Source: Forficula auricularia (Eukaryota > Arthropoda > Insecta > Dermaptera > Forficulidae). From it: DNA of 64,000 nucleotides. The stretch covers positions 1 through 64,000 of the forward strand of contig JALMQS010000821.1 of the NCBI GenBank assembly GCA_024734495.1. The letters run 5' to 3'. The stretch's first letter is position 1. Each line of letters opens with the position of its first letter. Position numbers and translations under genes: made by a program. Below are positions 43,793-53,563 of this stretch, one piece after another. Under the pieces are notes generated by a model that was not told the DNA's origin, did no database searches, and saw nothing but the letters and a program-made list of their open reading frames with translations.

Positions 43793-44602
43793 GTTTTTTT
43801 TTGTTTTTGTTTTTTTAATGCAATCGAATACAAGAAGGGGTGCACCAGTAAAGAAGCAGCCCCTATGGATCTCGAAAGACCCTTGCATTACCGAAGAGAA
43901 GGGAGAGGGTGGAGACGTAGGTGTTTATGCACTCGGGTTTTGAAGGTTTGAAGATTATAAGTGCAGGGAAAGATGGAGGCTGGGAGAGAGTTCCAGTTCC
44001 TTGAAGTCATGGGGATATATGTATTGGCGAATGAAGTGGTCCGGCACTTTTCTAATTTGACCGCGAAAGAGTATTGGGAGTCGGCAAAACGCGTGCTACG
44101 CGCAAAGCATGCTTTGGGGGGAATTATTGATTTTATCTCATCAGAGCACCTGCCGTGATAGTATCTATAGAAAAGGGAAAGGGCAGAGACATTTCTTCGG
44201 TGAGCTAGCGAGTCGAGGGTGTCGGTGAGGGTAGAATAGTCAATTAGCCTGACGGCTCGTTTCTGAATTGCATCCAGGGTAGCAAGAGAATATTTAGAGG
44301 CTCCTCTCCATAGATGAGAGCCATATTCGAGATAGGGGCGGATTTGGGCCTTGTAGATGGTGAGAAGATGTAGGGGAGTGAAAAATCGCTTGGACCTGAA
44401 TAAGTGGCCAATCTTCCTTGCTGCAGATTTCGCCACAGAGGCGATGTGTTCATTCCAAAACAGGTCAGATGCGACAGAGACGCCCAACATGGATAGGCTG
44501 TCACACATTTTCAGGGTATTCGAATCGAAGTGAATATCAGGGAAATTTTTATTTTCGCGCCTAGAAATTAGACAACATTGAGTCTTGTTTGCATTAAAGT
44601 TA
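43793..44602 (-). mobile_element. Jockey-type retrotransposon tail J4, longest intact frame
   Basis: A 206-residue frame on - (44508 to 43888) is uninterrupted: MLGVSVASDLFWNEHIASVA, KAQIRPYLEYGSHLWRG and MTSRNWNSLPASIFP. Upstream KTQCCLISRR is still readable. The 3' end has the family UTR and a T-rich run on + (43793-43817) where poly(A) was. It is the youngest-looking copy of J1-J5, though still 5'-truncated before the palm. Confidence 0.8.
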
Positions 44603-44821
44603 ACTAAATTTTGAGAGCCCCATTTATTCAGTTGACGTTTCGCTTTTTATTACAGCTTTCTCAGGCTCTTGAGAGTGTGCAGTGACTTTGTAAAGTTTCT
44701 GTGGCTTCTCTAAATACATATGTGTTAAAATCTCTATTTATGTTTTATAAGTGAATGGCAAGGCTAAATGAACTGACAAAGTGTTTAGGAAAAAATTTAT
44801 CAAGAGACTGAGGAAGATGTA
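44603..44821. other. Possible decayed ribozyme-bearing element
   Basis: On -, CTGAGAA, a short imperfect stem, GCGAAACGTC and TGAATAAATG (44620-44665) have the order of the hammerhead-like elements, but G8 of the catalytic box is not in place. Listed as a decayed relative only. Confidence 0.3.
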
Positions 44822-46921
44822 ATTTTTACTTTATCCAATGCAAAGCATGGGTAAAGTATTGCAATCGCTCTCGGGGCAAGCGTGGCTTCAAAGGGTCCTC
44901 AGGTAAAGACTACGGAACCCATGGACTCAAATAAAGTCACAAATTGTAGTATTCAATTAGGTTGAATTTTAGCACGTGACGGTTTTGCCAAAAATTACAT
45001 GGGGTCTCGTCGAGAGGCCAAAAAGTGCGATTTTTTCATTTAGTGCGTGCGGATGTATGTATGTATGTATGGATGGATGTATGTTATCGCTTTTTTGGCC
45101 CACGATTTTTTCCACACCTTTGCGCTGATTGAAATGAAATTGAAAACCTACCATTAGTTTAACAAAATGAAGCGCTGATTAGTTTTTGGTACATATCGGC
45201 CCACAAACATTAGTACTTTATTTCAGTACTTTTTTAGTTTTTTCTAAATATCTTGAAAATGACTTAACCAATTTTGATGAAATTTAATATCCTAATTAAG
45301 TACCTTGGGGACCACAAAAAAGGTTAAATAAAGTTTTTAGTAAAATTATATTTTAAAGTACTTTACTCTAGAGTTAGATGGTACTTTTTTAATTTTTTAA
45401 ATTCTTTAAAATTTATTCATTTGAAAGTTTTAATATAGCTCATTTAGCCTTGCTTAAGTAAGAATGGATAGGCTTCTCTCTGTGAAATGCTAAAAATTTG
45501 GGAGGAATTTTTTATGAGTAACCATAGCAACTGCGTTGTTTTCTTATCCGTTACCTTTGCTGAAGACAGAGAAATCGATTTTAAACCAAAAATAGCGATT
45601 GATTCTCATCTAGTACTTGAGGAATAATCATTCTATATTGGATTTTTGACGTTTCGGTTTTTATTAGTAACCATTGCTGAAGACATAGAGAAATCGATTT
45701 TAAACCAAAAATAGCGATTGATTCTCATCTAGTACTTGAGGAATAATCATTCTATATTGGATTTTTGACGTTTCGGTTTTTATTAGTAACCATTGCTGAA
45801 GACATAGAGAAATCGATTTTAAACCAAAAATAGCGATTGATTCTCATCTAGTACTTGAGGAATAATCATTCTATATTGGATTTTTGACGTTTCGGTTTTT
45901 ATTAGTAACCATTGCTGAAGACATGGAGGAATCGACTTAAAATCAAAAATAGCGATTGATTCTCATCTAATACTTGAGAAATATCCATTCTATATTGGAT
46001 TTTTGACGTTTCGGTTTTTATTAGTAACCATTGCTGAAGACATAGAGAAATCGACTTTAAACCAAAAATAGCGATTGATTCTCATCTAGTACTTGAGGAA
46101 TAATCATTCTATATTGGATTTTTGACGTTTCGGTTTTTATTGGTAACCATTGCTGAAGACATAGAGGAATCGACTTAAAATCAAAAATAGCGATTGATTC
46201 TCATCTAGTACTTGAGGAATAATCATTCTATATTGGATTTTTGACATTTCGGTTTTTATTGGAAACCATTGCTGAAGACATGGAGGAATCGACTTAAAAT
46301 CAAAAATAGCCATCGATTCTCATCTAATACTTGAGGAATAACCATTCTATATTGGATTTTTGGCGTTTCGGTTTTTATTGGAAACTATTGCTGAAGACAT
46401 AGAGAAATCGACTTTAAACCAAAAATAACGATTGATTCTCATCTAATACTTGAGGAATAACCATTCTATATTGGATTTTTGACATTTCGGTTTTTATTGG
46501 TAACCATTGCTGAAGACATGGAGGAATCGACTTAAAATAAAAAATAGACATCGATTCTCATCTAATACTTGAGGAATAACAATTCTACATTAGGCTTTTG
46601 ACGTTTCGATTATTATTGGTAACCATTGCTGAAGACATGGAGGAATCGACATAAAATCAAAAATAACGATCGATTTTTATCTAATACTAGAGGAATAACC
46701 TTATTGCATTCCATTTTTGATGTTTTGACCATTAATGGCAACCTCTATTGAAAACGTGGAAGAATCGACTTAAAATCAAAAAGACTAAATTCTTTTTTGG
46801 TAAACAACTCAATATGAACTACAAATTGCAAGTGATATCTGATTAATAATAAAGGAACAAACATATTAATATTTCAAATGAATTTGGATAAAGTTTAGCA
46901 ACGATCCGTTGCAGTTTATTT
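44822..46921 (+). mobile_element. Foldback-like element of the 119-bp-repeat family, full copy
   Basis: Left end tttttactttatccaatgca, right end ggataaagtttagcaacgat followed by ccgttgcagtttatt. Both ends contain actttatcc or its complement, a short inverted repeat. A left unique part of about 700 bases is followed by ten 119-bp units (45545-46765) and a right unique part. No protein is encoded. Confidence 0.7.
45545..46765. repeat. 119-bp tandem repeat, about ten units
   Basis: The phrase ggatttttgacgtttcgg recurs about every 119 bases (positions 45641, 45760, 45879, 45998, 46117 and on). Units share aaccattgctgaagacat, then gaatcgactt and gattgattctcatcta. First units are nearly identical; the last ones are more diverged. 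Confidence 0.9.
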
Positions 46922-46924
46922 CAT

Positions 46925-47075
46925 TTAGTGCAATCGAATGCAAGAAGGGGTGCACCAGTAAAGATGCAGCCCCTATGGATCTCGAAAGACCCTTTGGCAT
47001 TGCAACCGAAGAGAAGGGAAAGTTGATTAAGTGAGAGGGTGTAGACGTAGGTGTCTATGCACTCGGGTTTTGAAT
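46925..47075 (-). mobile_element. Jockey-type retrotransposon tail J5
   Basis: About 150 bases of the family 3' end (complement includes tgcaccccttcttgcattcg). It lies directly against the right end of the foldback-like element. No poly(A) remains. Confidence 0.65.
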
Positions 47076-47231
47076 GTAATAAAAAAGCGAGACATCGCAA
47101 TTGATGATTTAATAACACTTATTATTAAGATTGGAGTAATTTTTGGAGACTGACTGATAAGTGAAATTGAGTGGATATTGATGAGGCAGTCCAAAAAAAA
47201 GAAGATAATTGATACTATCTTTTTATTCATA

Positions 47232-47267
47232 AACCGACGTTTCGGAGGCTATTCCCTCCTTCTTCAC
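47232..47267 (-). ncRNA. Hammerhead-like motif with damaged core (left arm)
   Basis: On -: GTGAAGA in place of CTGAAGA, then stem II around GGAGG/CCTCC, GAAAC, GTCG, GTT. The change at the first base (C3, which pairs with G8) should abolish cleavage. Confidence 0.5.
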
Positions 47268-47365
47268 GGTTTTGAAAAGTCATTGAAGGAAATCCAATGC
47301 GACATTCTCCTCTTTCAGTGGCAGTAACAATAATATATTGTATTTCATTCTCAGCAGAATTATAA

Positions 47366-48152
47366 TGAGAAACTTAAGATCGAGTAAATCGTTAAGATGT
47401 TGAAATTTTGTTTTTTGATTTCATATTAAAAGTTTTATGTTAAACTAGACGATTAGTATTAATGAGGGTGAAGTCATGAATCCCAAAGCTTGGTGATTAA
47501 ATAATTGAAGGGCTAATAGGAGAAGTAAAGAACCGTTAAGATTTGGCCTGTAAGAATGTAAGGGCGTTCAACGGGACAAGCTCCGTTTCAAGTGAGCAGA
47601 ATAACAATAGTAACTATGGATCAAAAAAGACTTTAAAGGGTAGAATTCGATTCCTTGTGCTCGAGAAGATTTTAAAAATGGCAAGACAAACAAAATAACG
47701 ATAGATATGACCAGGGCCACAACCCCTCCTAGTTTATTGGAGATGGATCGTAAGATTGCGTAGGTGAAAAGGAAATATCACTCGGGTTGGATGTGTACAT
47801 GTGTTACCAGGGGGTTGTTAGCAGGAATGAAATTATCATGGTCCTCCAAGGCATAAGGTGATAACAGTGAAACCGTTCTCAATAAAAATAAGGTTATAAT
47901 GAATCCGAAACTGTCCTTGGAAGAAAAATAAGGATGAAAGGGAACCTTGTCAATGTTGCTATTCAACGCCAAGGGTTGTTTGGTGAAGAAAGAGCAAATG
48001 GATTAATACCATGGCGGTGACAACAAATGGAAGAAGGCAGTGAATTGTGAAAAATCGGGTGAGAGTTGCATTGTCTATATCTATAGCAAAACCCCCTCAA
48101 ATTCACTCAACGATTCTAGTTCCCAAATAAGGGATCGCTAGTAATACTACAA
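47366..48152 (-). pseudogene. cytb: NUMT: nuclear copy of mitochondrial cytochrome b, 3' half
   Basis: On -, with TGA read as Trp and ATA as Met: AIPYLGT, then [96 protein letters not shown], ending KLWDSWLHPH and a stop at 47459. This covers roughly the last 215 residues of cytochrome b, including the quinol-site PEWY motif. About 10 bases are missing and one is gained after LHQT, so the frame is broken. The remaining 90 bases (47366-47458) are AT-rich with tagtttaa, perhaps the neighbouring mitochondrial tRNA. Present in nuclear DNA it is a pseudogene. Confidence 0.9.
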
Positions 48153-48259
48153 TATAATTCTGCTGAGAATGAAATACAATAATATTCTTGTTACTGCCAC
48201 TGAAAGAGGAGACAGAGGGGAATGTCGCATTGGATTTCCTTCAATGACTTTTCAAAACC

Positions 48260-48295
48260 CTGAAGAAGGAGGGAATAGCCTCCGAAACGTCGGTT
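48260..48295 (+). ncRNA. Hammerhead-ribozyme-like motif (right arm)
   Basis: CTGAAGA at 48260-48266, one extra A, stem II GGAGG/CCTCC, GAAA at 48284-48287, C-GTCG-GTT. Core intact, unlike its partner in the left arm. Cleavage triplet would be GUU. Confidence 0.5.
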
Positions 48296-48373
48296 TATGA
48301 ATAAAAAGATAGTATAAATTATCTTCTTTTTTTGGACTGCCTCATCAATATCCACTCAATTACACTTATTATT

Positions 48374-49013
48374 GTTCCTTTCCTTTGAAATATACCTAAT
48401 ATTAATATGAATAAGCACAAAATGATTGATAAATAACCTTTATTCGATTCAACCAAATCAGTTTTTTATTCAAATCCTCCGACATTATGAATGATTGAGT
48501 TTCTTCTTATCAACTATCCAGATGACATTCACTTAATAAATATCTCTAGTTTCTGATATAAAGAGATAGATAATTAATTTAAAAGAAAATATTTGTATAA
48601 TTTGAATTTTGTAAACTTTTTTATATGCAGATGTTTTTTTTAAGAGTACATATTTAGCGCATTGCCTAAGCGCATCATGGAATCGCTGCCCTTTAAACTT
48701 CCAAAGACGGGGTTGATAAAAAAATAAAAGCCTTTTGCATAATTAATTTATTACCAGTATTTATTTTATTAATTGATGGTTGGATTAATAATTTCTAAAG
48801 TATTAAATGTAACTTAATCAAAATTATGGGAAAAAGTAAAGTTATTTGCAGTTTCGGGGAATAATATAGGATATGTATATTTAAATCTTATATTAACTTC
48901 GATTTAATATTTTTACCTGAGTCAAAAGGCCGTTCCTAGAATAATAGAAATTATTCTCTGACATACAAACTGGCCCTAAAAATCTGAAACAGGTCATCTA
49001 GTCTTATTGTATA
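48374..49013. other. AT-rich sequence with a possible small first exon on -
   Basis: On -, ATGTCGGAGGATTTG (start near 48492) gives MSEDLNKKLIWLNRIK before a possible donor AAG|gttatt near 48438. It could be the first exon of ERCC1, but its end is at phase 0 while the 43586-43656 exon needs phase 1, so an extra exon would be required. 48655-48700 is similar to the complement of 57145-57205. Confidence 0.25.
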
Positions 49014-50102
49014 CTAGCTGCAAGGCCCGCCTTCGGCGGCCCTCTTGCTAACCAGGGGGCACGCCCCTGGACCCCCCACCTCGAACCCCACCCTCGACCC
49101 CCCCCCCCCAGAAACCCACCCCCCGCCCCACCCACACCACCACCCCAACACTCCATTCCGCACCCTAACCCACTAACCCACCTCGCCCCCCAATCCCCCG
49201 AAACCCACCTAGCACCCACACTCCCGCACCATGCCCACCACCACCCCACCCCCAACACTCCATTCCGCACCCTAACTCATCACTAACCCCCCTCACCCCA
49301 CCCCTAAAACCCCTCCAGCCCCCCCAACCCCCGTTCCCAACCCCTGCCCCCACTCCACCACACCCACCCCACCCGCACCACTCCCTGCACCTCCACCTAC
49401 TCCACCCCGCCCCACTCCTCACCCCCACCCCATTCCACCCCCGCACCACCCTCCTCACCCAGTTTTTGCATTTCTAGCCTTCTAGTGACCCACAGATTAT
49501 GTATACAAAGTTTGGTTGAGTTTGGTCCAAGAGCAAGTTTTTTCATTTTTTCACCCCCCCCCCCATTTTGGGTGGTTAGTTTTTGCATTTCTAGCTCCCT
49601 AGAGGCCCACAGATTATGTATACAAAATTTGGTTGAGTTTGCTCCAAGGGCAAGAATTTACATATTTTTCACCCTCCCCCCCTTTTTGGGTGGTTTTGGG
49701 GGAATTTTTTTAAACAAAAGTTGTCAGAAATCACATCCCCTACAACTTTGCTCATTATAAAATTTGCCGTAGAGTTAATAGTTTAAGAGTTATTTGATAA
49801 TTTTCATTCGTGCGCCCCCCAAACCCCCTTTTTGGGGTCAAAATATCAAAACGTTATATAGCTAAAAACGTAAGTTAGAAGACATCTGATACAAATATGA
49901 AATTTCATAATAATCCCTTCAGCCGTTTTGACGTGAATCGTGAGCAACTTTTCGCGGAAACCACTGAAACAGACAGACAGACAGACAGGAATTTTGTTGA
50001 GGGTGTTTTCGTTCATAGCTTTGCTTGAAACGTGTGCAACCAAAATTTGGCGTGATTTGGACCAATGTACAGACAAAACCTTAATTTTATATATATAGAT
50101 AT
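49014..50102 (+). repeat. Dispersed C-rich repeat, copy 2
   Basis: Begins ctgcaaggcccgccttcggc, followed by about 400 bases almost free of G, then phrases shared with copy 1 (cagattatgtatacaaa, acaacttttgtttaaaaa complement, gaaaccactgaaacagac), ending with tatatatatagat. The Gly/Trp-rich frames on - come from this composition. A cysteine- or glycine-rich protein is not supported. Confidence 0.7.
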
Positions 50103-50519
50103 GGCACCTTTTGCAATACGTTATTAGCTGTAGGGGAAGAGAGATAATTCTTTCTGCGCTCTTTTTACTAATTTTCCTCGATCAGATTATAATAAAAGAA
50201 TTGCTCACCCATAATATATTTATTAAATAATAAAAAAGCGAAAGTTTATTTACGAATTTATAAGTAATTAACAATAATATTAAATATAAATTGTTCATTT
50301 ATGCCTAATCCATATTATAAATACTTTGCCTTAAATCTCAATAAAATCTATTCAAAAATTGATTTTTTCTGCATTTTTGAACCAGAAGTTTTTTAAAGCT
50401 CATCGAAATTCCAAAATCTAATCAGTTCTCTGCTTTGGAAATATAAAGAGAAGGCGAGGACCTAGATTTAAATTTTTTTCCAGAGAAATGAGAAATATAG
50501 GATAGGACTTTTGAGGGCC
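50103..50519. other. AT-rich spacer
   Basis: No gene or named repeat recognised. Confidence 0.35.
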
Positions 50520-50701
50520 CGGTTGGTAAAGTATTTGTAAAAGTTGACAAGGGTAAAACCTTAGACTTCACCTGTTTTGTGCCGGCGGAATGGCCACTCG
50601 AGATGAAAGTGCCTGTCATCTGATCGGCCATTCCGCCGAGCTTACAATGGAATTCTAAGGTTTTACCCTTTAATCCAACTTTTACAAAGATTTTACCAAC
50701 C
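50520..50701. mobile_element. Hairpin MITE
   Basis: Ends cggttggtaaagta and its near complement ttttaccaaccg; arms of about 85 bases meet around ggcggaatggcca and tggccattccgcc. The whole 182 bases form one long hairpin. Confidence 0.75.
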
Positions 50702-51007
50702 GACATATAACTTAGAGAAGGGAAAGAGTCGGATTCAGATAGAGTAGAGCGGAGGGGTGTGGTTGCGTCAAACCAGTCCTAGGATGTATAATACACTCCG
50801 GTGCGAAAAATAGAGTCACCAATAAAAACTTTATTAAATAGTAAATCATTTTTAATTTGTTTTACAAGGAAACATACATTATTGAAATTATTGCTTATTG
50901 CAAGTGTAATTGCCACTTGTTGTTGACTTAACACTTGAACTTGAGAAATATCCATTTTGTATAGGTATTTTATCTTTCTATCAATGATGCTTAATTCAAA
51001 ACGATTT

Positions 51008-51389
51008 AGTCCAAGAGCTGGTGACATATTTTTGAGTTCGGATTTGACCCAACTAGAAATAATGCGTAATAGTACCGTCTATGATAGTTGTACAAGGAAT
51101 GGCCAGTCTGGCTGGCTGTAGCAGGTGGACCAGGTACTGCGCATGGTGTGAGTGCGGTAAAAAATACATGTGTTAAAAATATTTTTGACCTACAATGAAA
51201 TTATAAAAATTATAATTTATAGTCAATTATAAACATAATATATTCACCCCAGACCATTTGAGTGGTGGGACGTGGAACCAGACCACCCAAAGTGTATTTT
51301 TACAATTCCTTGTACAACATATCATAGACGGTACTATTACGCATTATTTCTAGTTGGGTCAAATCCGTACTCAAAAATGTGTCACCAGC
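51008..51389. mobile_element. Hairpin element with 100-base arms
   Basis: tagtccaagagctggtgaca at the left and its complement at the right. Arms continue through ggatttgacccaactagaaa, ggacggtactattacgc-type sequence and tgtacaaggaatgg. The loop of about 180 bases is AT-rich. Confidence 0.75.
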
Positions 51390-53018
51390 TCTTGGACTAA
51401 TTCATTTTATTGATATTTCAAATGGAATTTGATCTTTTATTAAGACTTTATTTAAATTTAAAGTGATATTGAGAAAGTAGGATTATTTATAATTGTATTT
51501 TTAATTTAACTTTACTTATTTTTTACTTTATCCAATGCGAAGCATGGGAGAAAGTATTGGAATCGCTCTTGCGGCAAGCGCGAATTCAAAGGGTCCTCAG
51601 AGTAAAGACTACGGAACCCATAGACTCAATTAAGGTCACAAATTGAAGTATTCAATGAGATTGAATTTTAGCACGTGACGGTTTTGCCAAAAATTACCTG
51701 GAATCTCGTCGAGAGGCCAAAAAGTGCCATTTTTTTTGGAAGTGCGTGGGGATGGATGGATGGATGGATGGATGTGTGTTATCGTTTTTTTCGTCCACGA
51801 TTTTTTCCACACCTTTGCGCTGATTGAAATGAAATTGAAAACCTACCATTAGTTTAACAAAATGAAGCGCTGATTAGTTTTTGGTACATATCGGTCCACA
51901 AACATTAGTACTTTATTTCAGTACTTTTTTAGTTTTTTCTAAATATCTTGAAAATGACTTAACCAATTTTGATCAAATTTAATATCCTAATTAAGTACCT
52001 GGGGACCACAAAAAAGGTTAAATAAAGTTTTTAGTAAAATCATATTTTAAAGTACTTTACTCTACTATTTTAATAGTACTTTTTTTAATTTTAAATTCTT
52101 TAAAATTTATTCATTTGATCGTTTTAATATAGCTCATTTAACCTAACTTAAGTAAGAATGGTTAGGCTTCTCGCTGTGAAATGGTAAAAATTTGGGAGGA
52201 AATTTTATAAGTAACCATAGCAACCGCGTTGTTTTCTTATCCGTTACCATTGCTGACGACATGGAGGAATCGACTTAAAATCAAAAATAGCTATTGATTC
52301 TCATCTAGTACTTGAGGAATAACCATTCTATATTGGATTTTTGACGTTTCGGTTTTTATTGGTAACCATTGCTGAAGACATAGAGGAATCGAGTTAAAAT
52401 CAAAAATAGCGATTGATTCTCATCTAGTACTTGAGGAATAACCATTCTATATTGGACTTTTGACGTTTCGGTTTTATTGGTAACCATTGCTGAAAACATA
52501 GAGGAATCGAGTTAAAATCAAAAATAGCGATTGATTCTCATCTAGTACTTGAGGAATAACCATTCTATATTGGATTTTTGACGTTTCGGTTATTATTGGT
52601 AACCATTGCTGAAGACATGGAGGAATCGACTTAAAATCAAAAATAACGATCGATTCTTATCTAATACTAGAGGAATAACCTTATTGCATTTCATTTTTGA
52701 TGTTTTGACTATTAATGGCAACCTCTACTGAAAACGTGGAAGAATCGACTTAAAATCAAAAAGACTAAATTCTTTTTGGTAAACAACTCAAGCTTGAGTT
52801 GTTTGCCATAAAAGATTTAGTCTTTTTGATTTTAAGTCGATTCTTCCACGTTTTCAGTAGAGGTTGCCATTAATAGTCAAAACATCAAAATGGAATGCAA
52901 TAAGGTTATTCCTCTAGTATTAGATAAGAATTGATCGTTATTTTGATTTTAAGTCGATTCCTCCATGTCTTAAGCAATGGTTACCAATAATAATCGAAAT
53001 GTCAAAATCCAATGTGCA

Positions 53019-53032
53019 TGTTATTCCTCGAC
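53019..53032. repeat. Target-site duplication of the R1-type element
   Basis: tgttattcctcgac here and at 56806-56819. Confidence 0.9.
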
Positions 53033-53035
53033 CGC

Positions 53036-53541
53036 GGCGGAAAGTTAGACATCAGACCAATACAGGGGTCGACATTGTCCTCCTCCAGGAACCTAACATA
53101 AGCAACAAAAACAAAAATAAACTCTCGGCATACACCGAATTATCCGGACAAAATAATAATCCCCCCGGGAGAAAACCCAAAAAGGTAGGAATCATAATCA
53201 AAAACAAAAAAATTATGCCACTAAACATAGACTGTGGTGGGAGCGAGCATGTGTTCTGGCGGTGCAGCTCCAGTCTTCCGGGAATGAGCTTCTATGTCAT
53301 AAACGCGTACTTCCAACACAGTTACTCTTTCGAAACGCGATCAGAACTGCTGAATCTCATTGAATTCCAACTCACAAAAATTGGCACCAACGAAAAAGTG
53401 CTAATTTGTGCGGACTTTAATGCGAAATCGGTATTCTGGCACTCTGCAAATTCCGACATACATGGTGAAAACATAGAAATTTTCATCAATCAACACGACC
53501 TGGTAGTCCTAAACAAACCGAGGCTTCCCACCAACCTTTAG
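53036..53541 (+). pseudogene. R1-type endonuclease, partial and frameshifted
   Basis: Reads GVDIVLLQEPN (Glu of the APE active site), VINAYFQHSYS, LICADFNAKSVFWHSANSDI (catalytic D-x-N) and NKPRLPTNL before a stop at 53541. One base is missing near 53530: in the next frame the conserved PTFSATRGSSYMDATL continues into the polymerase frame. N-terminal residues are lost by 5' truncation. Confidence 0.8.
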
Positions 53542-53563
53542 CGCAACACGGGGATCATCTTAT

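Larger units (their letters stand above)
47115..48373. mobile_element. Composite: inverted ribozyme-bearing arms enclosing mitochondrial DNA
   Basis: Arms 47166-47365 and 48153-48360 are inverted repeats about 95% identical by eye, each with a hammerhead-like motif. Between them lies cytochrome b sequence. The 12-mer acacttattatt occurs at 47115-47126 and 48362-48373, consistent with a target duplication of the whole unit. A 39-base non-repeated tail precedes the left arm. Inverted or tail-bearing terminal repeats and variable duplications are known for Penelope-like elements; carrying mitochondrial DNA is not something I know for them. Confidence 0.65.

Noticed and set aside
44620..44665. 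Further hammerhead motif on -
   Set aside because: The catalytic box reads CTGAGAA and the stem III closing bases do not fit; kept only as a possible decayed relative.
45545..46765. CRISPR-like regular repeats
   Set aside because: Units are 119 bp, contiguous and without distinct spacers, in a eukaryotic genome.
47366..47458. Mitochondrial tRNA next to the cytochrome b copy
   Set aside because: A tagtttaa motif is present, but no convincing anticodon arm could be built.
48438..48492. ERCC1 first exon MSEDLNKK...
   Set aside because: Exon phase does not match the next identified ERCC1 exon; no other evidence.
49004..49458. Gly/Trp-rich reading frames of 88-97 codons on -
   Set aside because: They lie in a C-rich, G-poor repeat and reflect composition; no conserved order and the related repeat at 40735 gives a different sequence.
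50779..51027. 82-codon frame on - near 51 kb
   Set aside because: Overlaps the arm of a hairpin element and shows no conserved motif.
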